Assembly: GCA_026120185.1 (NCBI GenBank)
Contig: JANUWF010002280.1
Coordinates: 115,225 to 179,224, forward strand
Reading direction: 5' to 3'
DNA length: 64,000 nucleotides
Origin: Voacanga thouarsii
Taxonomy: Eukaryota; Streptophyta; Magnoliopsida; Gentianales; Apocynaceae
Each line of letters opens with the position of its first letter. Position 1 is the first letter of the stretch. The position numbers and the translations under genes are program-made. This document shows, in pieces, positions 36,916 through 47,749 of this stretch. The notes under the pieces were generated by a model. It saw only the letters and a list, made by a program, of their open reading frames with translations. It searched no databases and had not been told where the DNA came from.

Positions 36916-38713
36916 TATTACATATGAATACGTAAAAAAAATGGATGAAAGCTAGTCCCACAATGAAATCCTCGACGGTTCCTTGGAGGTTGAACTCGTC
37001 TTCGAGGTTGTTCTTGAGGTTGTGGTTCAGGTTGTACCTCATTATGTTCTTCTGTAGCGTATGAGGGACCTGCAATTTCTTTAGACTGTGTATGCCATCT
37101 ACGAGACCACTCAGTAGAAGGACCAATATCATATTCACCGACGGAAGAATGGCGTCTAGTATCGAAAACTAGATGCTGTGGAGTGACGAATTCATCAATA
37201 GCAGCAGGATCACCGGCCACATAATCACCTTCATCTGTTGGCACAGGTGAGTAGTGATCCCGCCGAGGGACTTCATCACCGCAGCTCGACGACGTGCCCG
37301 CCTACCGCCTCTCCGAATCGGTGGTACTTCTCGAGGGACTTGTTGTGGAATCGGCGGTATCGGATCGGAAGTATAAGATCGTCTTGATGGCTCGTACGGT
37401 ATGCGCTGTATACGATCTGCTTCGCTAACAGTAGTCAACGTACGCCTGGTAATATCTGATATCCTCCCGACCGATCGTACCAAGCAATGGTTCAGCACGT
37501 TGAGTTGGTGCAAGTGTCGCTTAGATGCAAAATTCGGTGGAGCGCATCGGTCTGCACATGCATTTTAATGGTTGGATAATAAAAATATACAAAATTAGAA
37601 CTTCTCTATATATGTACACATGAGAAAAAAATTTACTTACACATAATTCAGCTATTGTGCCGCTAGATTGATAGCCCACTGGGTTCGGTTGTCGTATGGT
37701 CGGATTGCCAATTAATCGTCGTGTGCGTCTCCAATACCACTCAGCATATCCATCCGAGACCACACTTTCACCAAAAGTGGGCTGTCCTATCAAAACATAT
37801 GCCTGACGGTTTATCCAGTTAGTGAGGTGTAGCGCATCAACATCGTCCCACCCACCACCAGTCGTCCGCATGTCACGATGATGCAAATCTACCCCCGTGT
37901 CAACGGCATCAGGAATTGGCTGCACCAATCTAAACTGTCGTTGGACTCGATCCGGACGATGTAACTCTATCGTCTCCCAACACAATAGAGACGTAACAGA
38001 CATTCAAATGTTTCTCCCGTGTGTGCAGTACGGGGTAGGGATGCCAACATGTGCTCGTCATAAGGACACCATATAAACTCGTGAAATGAAATATATAGCA
38101 AGAAATAGTAAATCGATGCATATTTATTATAATTGATTGCAAATTCATAATAGTTAGACTTACATGATTATATCGCATTCGATCCAACTGATCCCTGTAC
38201 GCAAGTAGAACGTGTGTTGGGGTGCGGGAAAGCTCAAGTGGACCCTGCCATGCTGAACCTCTAGGCTTGTCGGGAGGTATATCCTCTATCGGCCGTACTC
38301 TGTCCGGTCTAATGGTTGGAATGCGCTCCCAAGCCCATAACTATCACAATATAAGTAAAGTTTTAGTTTTTGCCACATATCCCACGATTATTTTTTGAAT
38401 AAAAGCCGAAACTAATAGTTAATTTAAATTTGATTTTATTTCAAACCTGAATCAACAAAAGTGGACCACTTATTTGATGTGTCGTATAGTTTGTTGCATT
38501 GCACATGCATCGATATAAATGAGCCAGTACCGCACTACCCCAACGATCTCGTATATATCGTAGGAAGCGTAAATGAACCCGATTCCCAGATTTGTCCGAG
38601 AATAAAAACCCACCAATAAGCTGCATGATGCGACATTGTGCATGCTGTGCAACCATATCCGGTGTCGCGTTTGGCTGGAGCGGCTGAGTAAGGGCTCTCT
38701 CGATAGAGCTCAA
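36916..38713 (-). pseudogene. Plant mobile domain (PMD/MAIN-like) part of MULE gene, N-terminally truncated
   Basis: Minus-strand exons: about 38465-38713 with MQLIGGFLFSDKSGNRVHLRFL and RWGSAVLAHLYRCMC, then (after a GT-AG intron near 38340-38455) WAWERIPTIRPDRV and LELSRTPTHVLLAYRDQLDRMRYNH; 37640-38010 with ETIELHRPDRVQRQFRL and AEWYWRRTRRLIGN; and 36918-37540 ending PPRNRRGFHCGTS. This is the C-terminal two thirds of the plant mobile domain family, often mis-titled as long-form phosphatase 7. The domain's N-terminal part is missing, and frame changes occur around 37240 and 38000. PMD genes of this type travel in plant MULEs. Confidence 0.8.
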
Positions 38714-39813
38714 TTTCTAGGACCGTAAACTCTCGACCCATTCGCACGGACCATGACCTAATAGCCCACAGTAGCTCATCCTTCTCCTTGAACCACATTC
38801 CGACACACAAATCATTATTTGATTCTACCAGAAATTCATTCCAAAACCACCTGTTGCGATTCTATCGTTATCATATTCTCTATCTGGAGAATTATTCAAC
38901 CTATCAAGGTACTCAGAATACGGTGGATTGTATAAGCGCTCCGGTACGCTGACCCCGTAAGCAGGCTGAGGTATTACAGAATGACTAGGGAATGCAAAAG
39001 TATTGGGCATCGTAGAAGAACTAGGGAATGCAGAAGTACCCGGCATCGCAGAAGGACCGGGGATTTCAACTCCAACATCATCGTCTCCATCATCCTCGTC
39101 AGGACTCTCATCAGCAACTGGTCCATCCACATCCGATGTAGGTCCTAAACCATCTACAGTCGCCTCAGGAGTACCAACCCAAACGGGCTCTCGAGTAACC
39201 CAATCATCAACTGGAGTGATGTGCTGCGGAACACCCAAATCAGCACCAGGAAACAATGGCAAAACTGCCTCGGTATGGGATGGTTGAATGTGCTCGCGAT
39301 ATTCTTGTACTGAAGGTGCTTCGGGTTGGTTGAATCTCATTGGGGAGTTATAATGCGGCTGAAACACATCATGATGCATAGGCAGAGAACTACTTGGTAA
39401 TGGTGGTATTTGTAGATACGGAGCTGGTGTAGGATTGGCTTGAACTTCAACACTTGGAGCAACTATAGGGGTCTGCAACATCTCATACTTTACATGCAAA
39501 TCAACTGGTTGTCCCCCGCAATGGATGCATAGTACCACAAATTTTCCATATCCTCATCGTCAGTAATATTTCCTGTTGTTGACCTCCCGACATTACCAAC
39601 GGAAGCGTCTTCTCGCATCGTGATCTGCAACTTTACAGTAGACACGTCCAAGCCTCGTATCGCACATATTTTATTGACTAAGGCAGTATAATTTACTCGA
39701 TTTCTACCAAGCAATGTCTTGCGATAGGGACCGTCAAAAAAATCACCATTTGAGGTGCGAATAATCTCGCAATCCCAATAGAACCGTAATCTTACAGGTT
39801 GTTCCAATGGCAT
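38600..39813 (-). pseudogene. MuDR-type N-terminal region of MULE gene, fused to PMD
   Basis: Starts at Met 39813 with a PB1/MuDR-N-like domain (RLRFYWDCEIIRTSNGDFFDGP; LVNKICAIRGLD), then a frame change near 39500-39540 into a Pro/Ser/Asp-rich linker (38825-39538) with a run of acidic residues. A further frame gives VGMWFKEKDELLWAIRSWSVRMGREF (about 38700-38790), the conserved block before the Mutator transposase core. The catalytic DDE/MULE domain that should follow is absent: sequence passes within about 30 codons into the PMD segment. Confidence 0.7.
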
Positions 39814-42180
39814 TGTACCTAAATAAGTTAGATATTTTTTTCTATTAAATAATTAAATTCTATCAAATGTTATAAATATTGTACTGTACAAACTAATATC
39901 AAATAAATCAATTAACCAGAACAGGCTCAAAATCTATGCTTTCTATTAAATAATTAAATTCTAACAAAATCCATGTTTTTTTTTTTATGACAACAATTAC
40001 AAAAAAAATCTGCATGAACTAATTCAACATGAACTAAGTGTCTTCTTAATGTTCTCGTGTCAATTAACTCTTATTCAAGATGTATATAAAAATGTTAATT
40101 TTGATTTTAATTTAAAGAAATTGAAATTAATTGGATAATTTTTATTTAATTCAAATAATGACTATTTCAAAATATTCAATTTCTCATATATTTGAAAATT
40201 TGAAAATTTTAATATTCTACATTTAATTAGTTTTTTTATTTTATAATTTCACTCTAACCTTTTTTTTTTGTTTTACTTGAAAATTTTTGAAAAGGCTCTA
40301 ACATCCAACTATATTTCCATGTAAAATTCAACTATTAATATTCTTATTCGTTTAAGATAAATAAAAATAAAAATGTTTAACAAAAATAATTGAATTTTAT
40401 TAACTAATTTTTTTATTAAAATAAAATATAATCGAATTCCATAACATCTAAATAAATCTCAAATCTTCCTCGCATCGCAATTAAAAATTCTAACAAAAGT
40501 TTTATTTTTATTTCTTGACAACAATTACAAAGAAATATAATATGAACTAATTAAGATAATTAACAGCTATAATAATAATAAAAATTAATATACGAATTTG
40601 ATATTTTCTATTTAATTTTTACATAAAATATTAATATTAAATATTTGAAAAGGATAAAATATTATTTTTTCTTTAACTTCATATGCTTATTGTCCATAAA
40701 TTAATTTTATATTATTTTTTAATTATTGAAATTAAATTTATTTCAATACCATCGTTTAATTTTAATTTTAATTTCATACATTTTATTTTAATATTTCAGT
40801 TTTAATTTGTATATAAAAATGAAAGGACTTTAAAAAAAAAATTTGCCTAAATACTTTATTAAAAAATGAAAGGATTTTTTTTTTAAAAAAAAAAACTTTC
40901 ACTCAACATTAGTTTTTTTCATTTTATTTATGCCTAAATACTTGAATGGAGAAATTAATTTTTTTCTTAGTTAGATATTACAATTAAACAAATTTAATGT
41001 TGTAAATTGCAAGAAAAAATTTATTAATCTTCATGTTAATTTATTTAGAAAAATATTCTTGTTTAATTTTTATTTCATAAAATATATATCTAAAAAATTT
41101 TGAAAAAGAAATTGAAGTCTCTTCTTAATATTCAACATTCAAAATTAAATCTTCTTCAAATTGTATATAAAATATCTCTTTTGTTTTAATTTAAAGAAAT
41201 TAAAATTAATTAATATTTTAATTTTTATTTAATTCAAACGACTATTTCAAAATATTCAAATTCTCAAATATTCAAATTTTTAATATTAATATTTCAAATT
41301 TAATTGTATCTAAAAAAAAGGATAGGTCTTTTAATTGTATCCAAATTTAATGTTTGAAAAATTCTAAAAGGATGGATAATACTATATCTATCTATGTGCT
41401 TCAATATATATTCCAAACGGATTAAATTGAAAGTTCAAGACCATTAGACAATTCCAGTCCAACATCATTCATAGATTTATTTCATACAAGTATTTTTTAC
41501 TCTAAATTTATTATAATTTTTATTCTAAATTTTTCTATCTGAAAATAATTTATAATTTATTCTAATTCACTATATATATATTTTTTCAATTTCACTTGAA
41601 AAAAATGGAGGGCTCCCGCATCTCACTCAATTTGCAATCCGTAAATTCTAATAATTTCATACTCAACTCAATTACCAAATTAAACTATAGCAAATACTCA
41701 CCGAAATAAATAACAATAACTTATAAAAAAATTCATATTTTCACAGAATATATATCCAAACAGTTTATATAATATGATAAAATAATAACAAATTTTTTTT
41801 TATTCATTGTAAGAACTTGTGATCAAGTGTGGAATGAAAATATACTGCTATTAAATTTTTTCTTCCTAAATAGACATTTTATAGAATAGATCATGTGACA
41901 TCATGTGATAATATAATACCCGATGTAGTTTCTGCTTTTACTTCGATATAACCGCGTGCAAAGAGGAACCTCAAGCTCTTTCTCCACCTTAGTTGTTTAC
42001 CTTAGCAGACAGGTTTTTGATTCTGTGAAATGGAGAAAATAATTTTTTTCATGCCATTTTACTTGCTTACATAATAATAACAGATAATTTGCTCAAAATA
42101 GGTTCTCCATGATTAAAAAAAAAAAAAAACTGAAGACAGTGAACTTTACCGTCAATATGAAGGGTGGCAGTGAACTTCTA
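39814..42180. other. AT-rich upstream part of the MULE, no gene seen
   Basis: Long poly-A/T and AATTT runs, no coding frame with resemblance to a family. On the minus strand it is 5' of the MULE gene, so any promoter would lie in or beyond it. Confidence 0.4.
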
Positions 42181-42380
42181 CTGTAAGATGGGCTGAATTT
42201 CTACTGCCAATTATGTGTTGGCCGGGAAGAGAAGAAGAGCCTGGCAATGAGAAGAGAAGGCAGAAGAAATTGGCCGCGGAAGAAGCAAAGAGAGGAAGAA
42301 AGAAATATGGCCGCGGAAGGAAGAAATAAATAGAGGGGCTGTCGGTGGAGAAAGCAACATCGCGTGAAAAAGCTGTTAGG
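42180..42380. other. Purine-rich, GC-richer subterminal zone of the MULE
   Basis: GAAGAGAAG-type purine runs with two GGCCGCGGAAG blocks (about 42271 and 42308). Distinct in composition from the AT-rich interior. It leads into the palindrome cluster. Confidence 0.45.
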
Positions 42381-42597
42381 CCTCGCGTCTGCCAGACGCG
42401 AGGTGCGCTGACAAAAGCTGTTTTCCTGAAAAAGCTGAAAAAAGCTGAAAAAGAGGCTGTCGGGTGGACTTAAAGCCGGTCAGAGCCACGCCTCGCATCT
42501 GTCAGACGCGAGGATACCTGTCCACGGCCAGAATCAGCTTACCTCACGTTTGCCAAACGCGATGTGTCAGGGGACCTCGCGTTTGCCAAACGCGAGG
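42381..42597. repeat. Four 23-bp near-palindromes, right end of MULE
   Basis: 42381-42403 (perfect, TCT/AGA form), 42491-42513 (TCT/AGA form, one arm mismatch), 42542-42564 (TTT/AAA form, arm mismatches) and 42575-42597 (perfect, TTT/AAA form). Arms are CCTCGCGTYTG around one central base. The innermost Y and its partner R change together. Confidence 0.92.
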
Positions 42598-42681
42598 AAC
42601 CTCCTCCACGGGGTAGGGTCGGGTTTCGAACCTAGTTACGGGTGAATATTCCAAAACGAACCCATTTTGGTCGAAAACCCC
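42575..42681. repeat. MULE terminal inverted repeat, right
   Basis: Inverse of 28666-28771; outer end (minus strand) GGGGTTTTCGACC. Bounded by TACCACAGC at 42682-42690. Confidence 0.9.
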
Positions 42682-42690
42682 TACCACAGC
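42682..42690. repeat. MULE target-site duplication, right
   Basis: TACCACAGC, identical to 28657-28665. It lies inside the SUVR-like exon (codons for the post-SET Cys-Gly region). Confidence 0.93.
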
Positions 42691-44084
42691 AGCACTGAAA
42701 AGCCTTCACGGGATGAGTGTCATCATCAAAGTCAATCGCATAGTCCTGCATTACATATCAAACATTTTAATAATAGCTTCTTTAGAAAAATCCCTTTTAA
42801 AAAAAATCTAAATGAAAAATATTAATCGGCACAAGGTCATTCAAATGCAATTTGTGACATGAGCTACCCTAGGAAATTATACTTCTCCATATGTTTCCTA
42901 AACTCTGATAAGATGTAATTCAACCTTAGTAGCATTATTGAATAAAGAGTGGATCAATGCACAGAGAAAAGAAGCAAGTCTAGATTCCCCATTCATCCCA
43001 GGACCCATTCTAATTTGAAGAAACCACTGCATCCTCAAGTGTAGCAGTTTCAAGGTCAACTTATCTCAAAATATAACAACATTTGTTATGGGGCATGCTT
43101 ACCCATGTTAATTCTTCTAAAGCATTAACCTTCCTTGTTGTGAAAAAAGCAACTTGCAACAAATGAAAACAAGTGAATATTGGGAAATAATTTCTTTGCA
43201 TTTACACATTACGGGAATGGAAAACCTACCATAAGCCATACATGGTAATAATGATGATCGGGGGTCTCCACTTCAACTGGAATATCAACCAAGTTTGCAT
43301 CATCACATCTGAATAAACAATAGAATGGAGAAAGAGAGAGAAAGAAGATGATAACATATAGATCAGAAATCTTTCATCTGTGTCAAATCAAATAAGTAGA
43401 TGAAGACCTCATCTTACTAAATACACAATTTGTAGAAAACAAATTGGGAAATGGTCAAGGGATAGAGGATTAAATCATATCCCTTAGAACCGGTTGTCTA
43501 TTCTTGCTGCTGAATCTGGACTTATATCTCAGTGAGCGCTTTAGCTTTCTCTTATTGTTAAATACCATTTTAAGGATTTGCTTCTTTATTCTTCTTTTCA
43601 TTGTAATGAACCTTTACCCTACACCGGCATAGAATACAAGCAGTTATTTCAGCTAGCAGTTTAGCCCTTATCGCTCCTCTTCTTTTACCATGAAAACCAT
43701 TTATCCTATACTCAAATAAGAAGACAAGGAAGTCTGGATAAAAAAGATAAGAAAAGGAACACAAATCCATCTACCAGCTGTATGTGCTACTTCCAACTAA
43801 AAGAAGAAAAAGCTATTAAAAAGAATGAAAAACAAAGGAAAAGACTACATCAAACCTGTGATTGATAAATGTTGCAACATTTCCATGAAATGTTGCGTCC
43901 AAGCACAGGGCCTCCTCATCCTTTAGGACGCCCTCAGTACCCCAGTCTGCATCCAATAAAACAGGATATGTATGCTTTTCTACAGCGTTTCTCATATTCC
44001 GATCAAACAATTCCATGTTGGTCACTCCTTCCCCAACATACTCACAGACAAAGGCACCTTTAGGCAAGTCTTCAAGGGTCCTAA
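42682..44084 (-). pseudogene. SUVR1/2/4-type SET-domain methyltransferase fragment
   Basis: Minus-strand exons of a plant SUVR histone H3K9 methyltransferase: 43856-44084 (RTLEDLPKGAFVCEYVGE, HTYPVLLDADWG, LCLDATFHGNVATFINHR), 43242-43308 (DANLVDIPVEVETPDHHYYH), 43103-43152 (AFFTTRKVNALEELTW) and 42682-42745 (DYAIDFDDDTHPVKAFQCCCG). Most introns have GT-AG borders; the join between the second and third exons needs an extra base, a sign of decay. Everything upstream of RTLEDL is absent: at 44084-44087 the sequence changes to an NLR tail. The last exon is interrupted by the MULE and resumes at 28665. Non-functional: no pre-SET domain and a broken post-SET. Confidence 0.85.
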
Positions 44085-44085
44085 G

Positions 44086-44925
44086 AAAGGCAGCAAGGTA
44101 ATCTAACGCAATGCGTCAACATCTCATTCCCACATCCATCTCAGGTTACACCAATTTGTATACAACCAAGTATCATTGTCACTCTGAACATTTTAGTAAC
44201 ATTAGTAATTTCTTCAGCAGGCCCAAGAGAAGATCCTCAGTCCAGTTCGATCCTCTAAGTCCCTCGGACAGAAGTAAGAGATTCCAGAGTTGAAGTCAAC
44301 TGAATGAGCCAGTTTTGTGTCAGCTCTGCTCATCAGAATGAACAGTAAAAGGCTAGCATCTCTCATCAATTTGCCAATGCCTCAATCAGAATCCCCTTCA
44401 AAATGGCATCTTGATGTACTTTTTCATTCAAGAAAGTTACATTGGATATTAATTGGACCTCTATGTATGTGTTCGCATGTTGTTTTTTGGTCTTGTATTT
44501 GCTTCAACGGGTATATGTACTTCTATCTAATTATGTTATGTATTGGCAAATTTGATCATCTCAACAACATTTAGTTGCCCAGCATGATGGTGTAATAGTG
44601 AGCAGCAAACCTTCTATATATCCCACCACTTAGGATGTGGGTTACAATTAAATACATAACTGTCACGAATTTATATATATATAAAAATATGTACAGAAAA
44701 TTAATATTGTTCTATTAAAAAATTTATTGATACGTTTAGTAAATCAATAAATATATATAATATTTTTTAATCTACACAATAACTATATAAATTGAGAACG
44801 CTCCAATTCCTCCACTTGTATAAAAAACTTTATCATTAGCCTACTCCCATCTCCTGTTGGACAATGGCAATGCCATACGCATTCCAATGGTAACTACATG
44901 GATTTGATAGCAAGAAATATTGAAA
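44086..44925 (+). repeat. NLR 3' tail, copy 3
   Basis: From AAGAAAGGCAGCAAGGTAAT onward it matches the NLR gene from 17147, covering the last NLR codons and 3' sequence, with indels, to the TTGGACAATGGCAA block at about 44860. It is closer in extent to copy 2 than to copy 1. No NLR coding domain is present. Confidence 0.85.
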
Positions 44926-46156
44926 AATGATAAACTTTCATGAGAAAATGATAAAGTTGAAATTTGGTATTTTTACATAATATTATTAAGGTGATTTTTT
45001 TTTTTGTTGATACTAACGTTTATCAAATTAGTTTCTACCAAACTATAAAAGCTAACATTTTATTGCTTCTTTGCTAAAGTTCATCATTTCTTTTCTCTCC
45101 CCCCAAATTAGTTATCATAAAATTCATAAAAGTTACTATTTTAAATTCATATATAAAATTAAATTTATTCGTAAGTTTTCAAAATAAATACTTGAACATT
45201 TAAATTTAACTTGTTTAAAAATTTAAAGCTAGGATTAGGACTTATATTCGAGTGAAGCTCAAAATTTAATTCTAGTTAAATCCTCGTCATCGTGCCTAAT
45301 TTTATATGCATCAATGCAAAGAGCTTTATCATTTCCATTACCTCTATAAAAGTATGAGTCATATTGTAAAACAATTTCTTCCATCTTCAATGTTCTCTAA
45401 TATGTCCTTGATCAAGATCTTATAGAGCTGCTTGATAAAATTGACACTTAAACAGTAAAATCTGAATCTAAATTCTAAATTAAACAGTAAAATCTGAATC
45501 TAAATTCTAAAAATTAAAGTTCGAACGTTAAATTTGACAAATTAATATTTAAATTTAAAGATTGAATTAATTATATTTTATTTTTACATTATAATTTATT
45601 TCACTTTAGATTAAATAGAGAAGAATAATAATAATTAAATAAGTATTTGACTTATTCAAACTTCAAAGTTAAATACTTTTATTTTATTTAAAATTTATAA
45701 ATAGATGTTCCTACATTTTAATCAATTAAGTACAAATAATAATCTAATATCAATTGTATTTAATTAATTAAGTATTTAATATTCTTTATTATCAAACACA
45801 TTTAATTAAATAATATATATATATATATGTATGTATGTATAAATATAAGTAGTTGCGGAAATACTCTTATTTTGACAAGTTGCAACGTCCATCTGTGACA
45901 TGTGGCGCGTTGAATTGCATTGAATTTAAATGATTTTTTTTAAATGGAAATGTCAAGAATTTTTTATTTTAAATGTCAACATTATCTATATTTTTATTTT
46001 TAATATCAAGATTCTCTAAATTCAATTAATTCAGATAGATCTTATCTGAATATGAACCATTTTCAAGAGATTTCTTAATTCAATGAATTCAGATGGAGCT
46101 TATCTGAATAATTTTTTTTTTTTAAATATCAAGATTCTCTATATAAACCCATTACA
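44926..46156. other. AT-rich intergenic sequence
   Basis: No gene seen. Contains a 32-bp direct repeat (about 45449-45510, unit starting AAACAGTAAAATC), AATTAAAT-type runs and an (AT)n/(GTAT)n patch near 45810-45840. A slightly GC-richer piece at 45880-45920 is unexplained. Confidence 0.4.
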
Positions 46157-46426
46157 CTACATCATTTCAAGATTCTCACCGTTGCCTTTCTTTGATATGG
46201 CGTGATTCTTTTTGTGCTCATTAACCATTTCCTCCAAAATCCTGTCTATTTGGCCATGAATCTTCAACAATTTAGACATTGTACTGCCAAGAACATGAAG
46301 AAATTTGTAGGATGGAAATAGATCAGAAGGATCAAAGCCTCCTGCTACCTCTGATGCATCCTTCACTAATTGGGAGAATTTGTTTTGCCCGTTGTTTACC
46401 TTACCAAATGTTGCTCTGCAGACCAT
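46157..46426 (-). pseudogene. Cytochrome P450 (CYP71-like) fragment
   Basis: 89 codons on the minus strand: CRATFGK, then ASEVAGGFDPSDLFPSYKFLHVLG and ILEEMVNEHKKNHA. This is the helix E-G region of CYP71-clan P450s (about residues 175-260 of roughly 500). There is no heme-binding Cys region, no K-helix and no N-terminal anchor. Sequence on either side is unrelated, so it is a captured or relic piece. Confidence 0.8.
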
Positions 46427-46565
46427 GGATGTTGTATACGAGGTGTTTTACATCATTTCAGCTGAGTATCATGCATGGTTCTCTGAATATCAACAATTGT
46501 TTTTGTTTTGATCATAGAGCCAATTTGATCATTTTAAATGTTTAAATGTTTAGAATCCAACTTTC

Positions 46566-46690
46566 TCTTTCATCTTCTTCTACTTCAGCTATTTTGTTCC
46601 TGAGATTTCTTCTCCATTTTTGACAGTGCTTCATGTTCTTCTGCTTCCTTGCCGGCTTTTTCAATGACTTCTGCTTTTCTTTTTGAGAAC
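46566..46690 (-). other. Possible captured coding piece, unrecognised
   Basis: On the minus strand a Lys/Glu-rich frame includes KKAGKEAEEHEALSKMEKKSQEQ, which looks protein-coding in composition. I cannot assign a family. It lies between the P450 and CCT6 fragments. Confidence 0.25.
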
Positions 46691-46699
46691 TAGTACTGA

Positions 46700-46834
46700 C
46701 ATTTTAATGGTTCCTTTAGGTCCAAGGTTGGTCTTGAGGACATCTTGCAAGCCCTTTGCAGCATTGATGTTCATGTGCAGGGCGGACAATTTGTTGAGCA
46801 CCTTTGCATTCGGATTCAATACTCTTATAGACAT
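46700..46834 (-). pseudogene. CCT6: CCT6 (TCP-1 zeta chaperonin) N-terminal fragment
   Basis: 45 codons from Met at 46834: [26 protein letters not shown] and [10 protein letters not shown], the start of the cytosolic chaperonin subunit zeta. Resemblance stops after IKM, before the nucleotide-binding GDG motif. It probably represents first-exon sequence. Conserved residues are mostly kept (Lys for Glu after NPNA), so the capture may be fairly recent. Confidence 0.85.
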
Positions 46835-46885
46835 CTTCGACTCTGCAATACATAAACTATCAGAAGATTTACAAGTGTAATGTTC

Positions 46886-47060
46886 CCGGGTACACCTTTG
46901 CTATCTTCTTTGTAGCCCTTTGTTTAAGATTGGAGGCTGCTGAAGACCGAATAAAGCAGTTCAAGCCCGCTTCTGATCTCAACAATGAACAAATTGAAGA
47001 ACCTAATAGAAAGATATCGGCTTTGAGTTTCGGAAGGAAAGTTCTGTTCTGTTTGAGTTG
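46886..47060 (+). other. Possible captured coding piece, unrecognised
   Basis: A plus-strand frame of about 57 codons ([20 protein letters not shown], then KQFKPASDLNNEQIEEP) ends in a stop at about 47060. It has balanced composition amid AT-rich DNA. No family recognised; it could be chance. Confidence 0.25.
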
Positions 47061-47109
47061 AAGGCAAGAGCTTTTTCTTCAATAAAGGTTGCTTAACGCC
47101 CTATTGAAG

Positions 47110-47190
47110 AAAAGAGAAAAGAGAGAGTGGAGATGCTGCGGCCATGGAGGAGAAAAGAGAGAGAGGAGATGTGGCGGCCATGGGGGAACA
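47110..47190. repeat. Short tandem repeat with GGCCATGG
   Basis: Two copies of a roughly 36-bp purine-rich unit ending in GCGGCCATGG, at about 47110-47149 and 47150-47185. Confidence 0.6.
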
Positions 47191-47566
47191 GAGAAAGGCT
47201 CTATTTTGGAAGAATAAGAAGAAGATGAAAGATGATAGGGATTTGTATTGGGTTTAAAATTACAATTGTGCCCTTGTATTGTTAAATTACTTGTGTTCCA
47301 TTGTTTAGTGGTTGTTCCACCCCCAACCCGTTAAGTGTTTACTGTATGTAACAATTTTTTGTAATTGTGTTTCAAATTTGTACTGTTTGATGATACTAGA
47401 ATGTGATATTACTTCAATTTGTGGAGGAGTTCTTGGTTTATTAGTTTGCTGTGAAGTGTGTAGAAGTTTTATTCGATCACTATACACATTTTGTTCTTTT
47501 CTTTTTTTGATTTTTCCTATTCATTGAGGAATCTTTCAGGGAATATGCAGTACAAGGAAACGTCCA

Positions 47567-47749
47567 ATGGAGAATTTTGATGTTATACAGAAAAAATACC
47601 CTGAATTTGTTGTTACTAACAAGCAATTTAACAGCGAATGGACATTAAATAAGATAAGGGCAGTGTGCTGTCAAGATCAATTGCAAGACTTTCAAATCCA
47701 CAAAGAGATTAAAGAACTTCAGAGGGAAAAATTATGCATGATTACTTAA
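47567..47749 (+). other. Possible captured exon, unrecognised
   Basis: A pyrimidine-rich TTTCAG acceptor-like site near 47540 precedes an open frame (STRKRPMENFDVIQKKYPEF, then a Gln/Lys/Glu-rich helix-like end) that runs to a stop at 47749. It is protein-like in composition; I do not recognise it. Confidence 0.3.

Larger units (their letters stand above)
28666..42681 (-). mobile_element. 14.0-kb Mutator-like element (MULE) with plant mobile domain gene
   Basis: Bounded by identical 9-bp duplications (TACCACAGC) and terminal inverted repeats of about 106 bp (28666-28771 and 42575-42681). It contains a minus-strand broken gene with a MuDR N-terminal region and a plant mobile domain, blocks of AT-rich repeats, and a nested copia element (29814-35399). 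Without the copia insertion the element is about 8.4 kb. It sits in the last exon of a SUVR-like gene fragment. The DDE transposase core is not found, so it could not move on its own. Confidence 0.9.

Noticed and set aside
36916..38713. Serine/threonine phosphatase 7 long-form homologue
   Set aside because: Database titles of this type refer to the plant mobile domain; no metallophosphatase motifs are present.
28749..42597. Palindromic repeats considered as a CRISPR-like array
   Set aside because: Eukaryotic context, no regular spacing, only six sites split between the two ends of a MULE, and no cas-like genes.
44111..44574. A small gene or second NLR near 44.1-44.6 kb
   Set aside because: The frames lie in the copied NLR 3' tail, which is untranslated in copy 1; no NB-ARC or LRR sequence is present.
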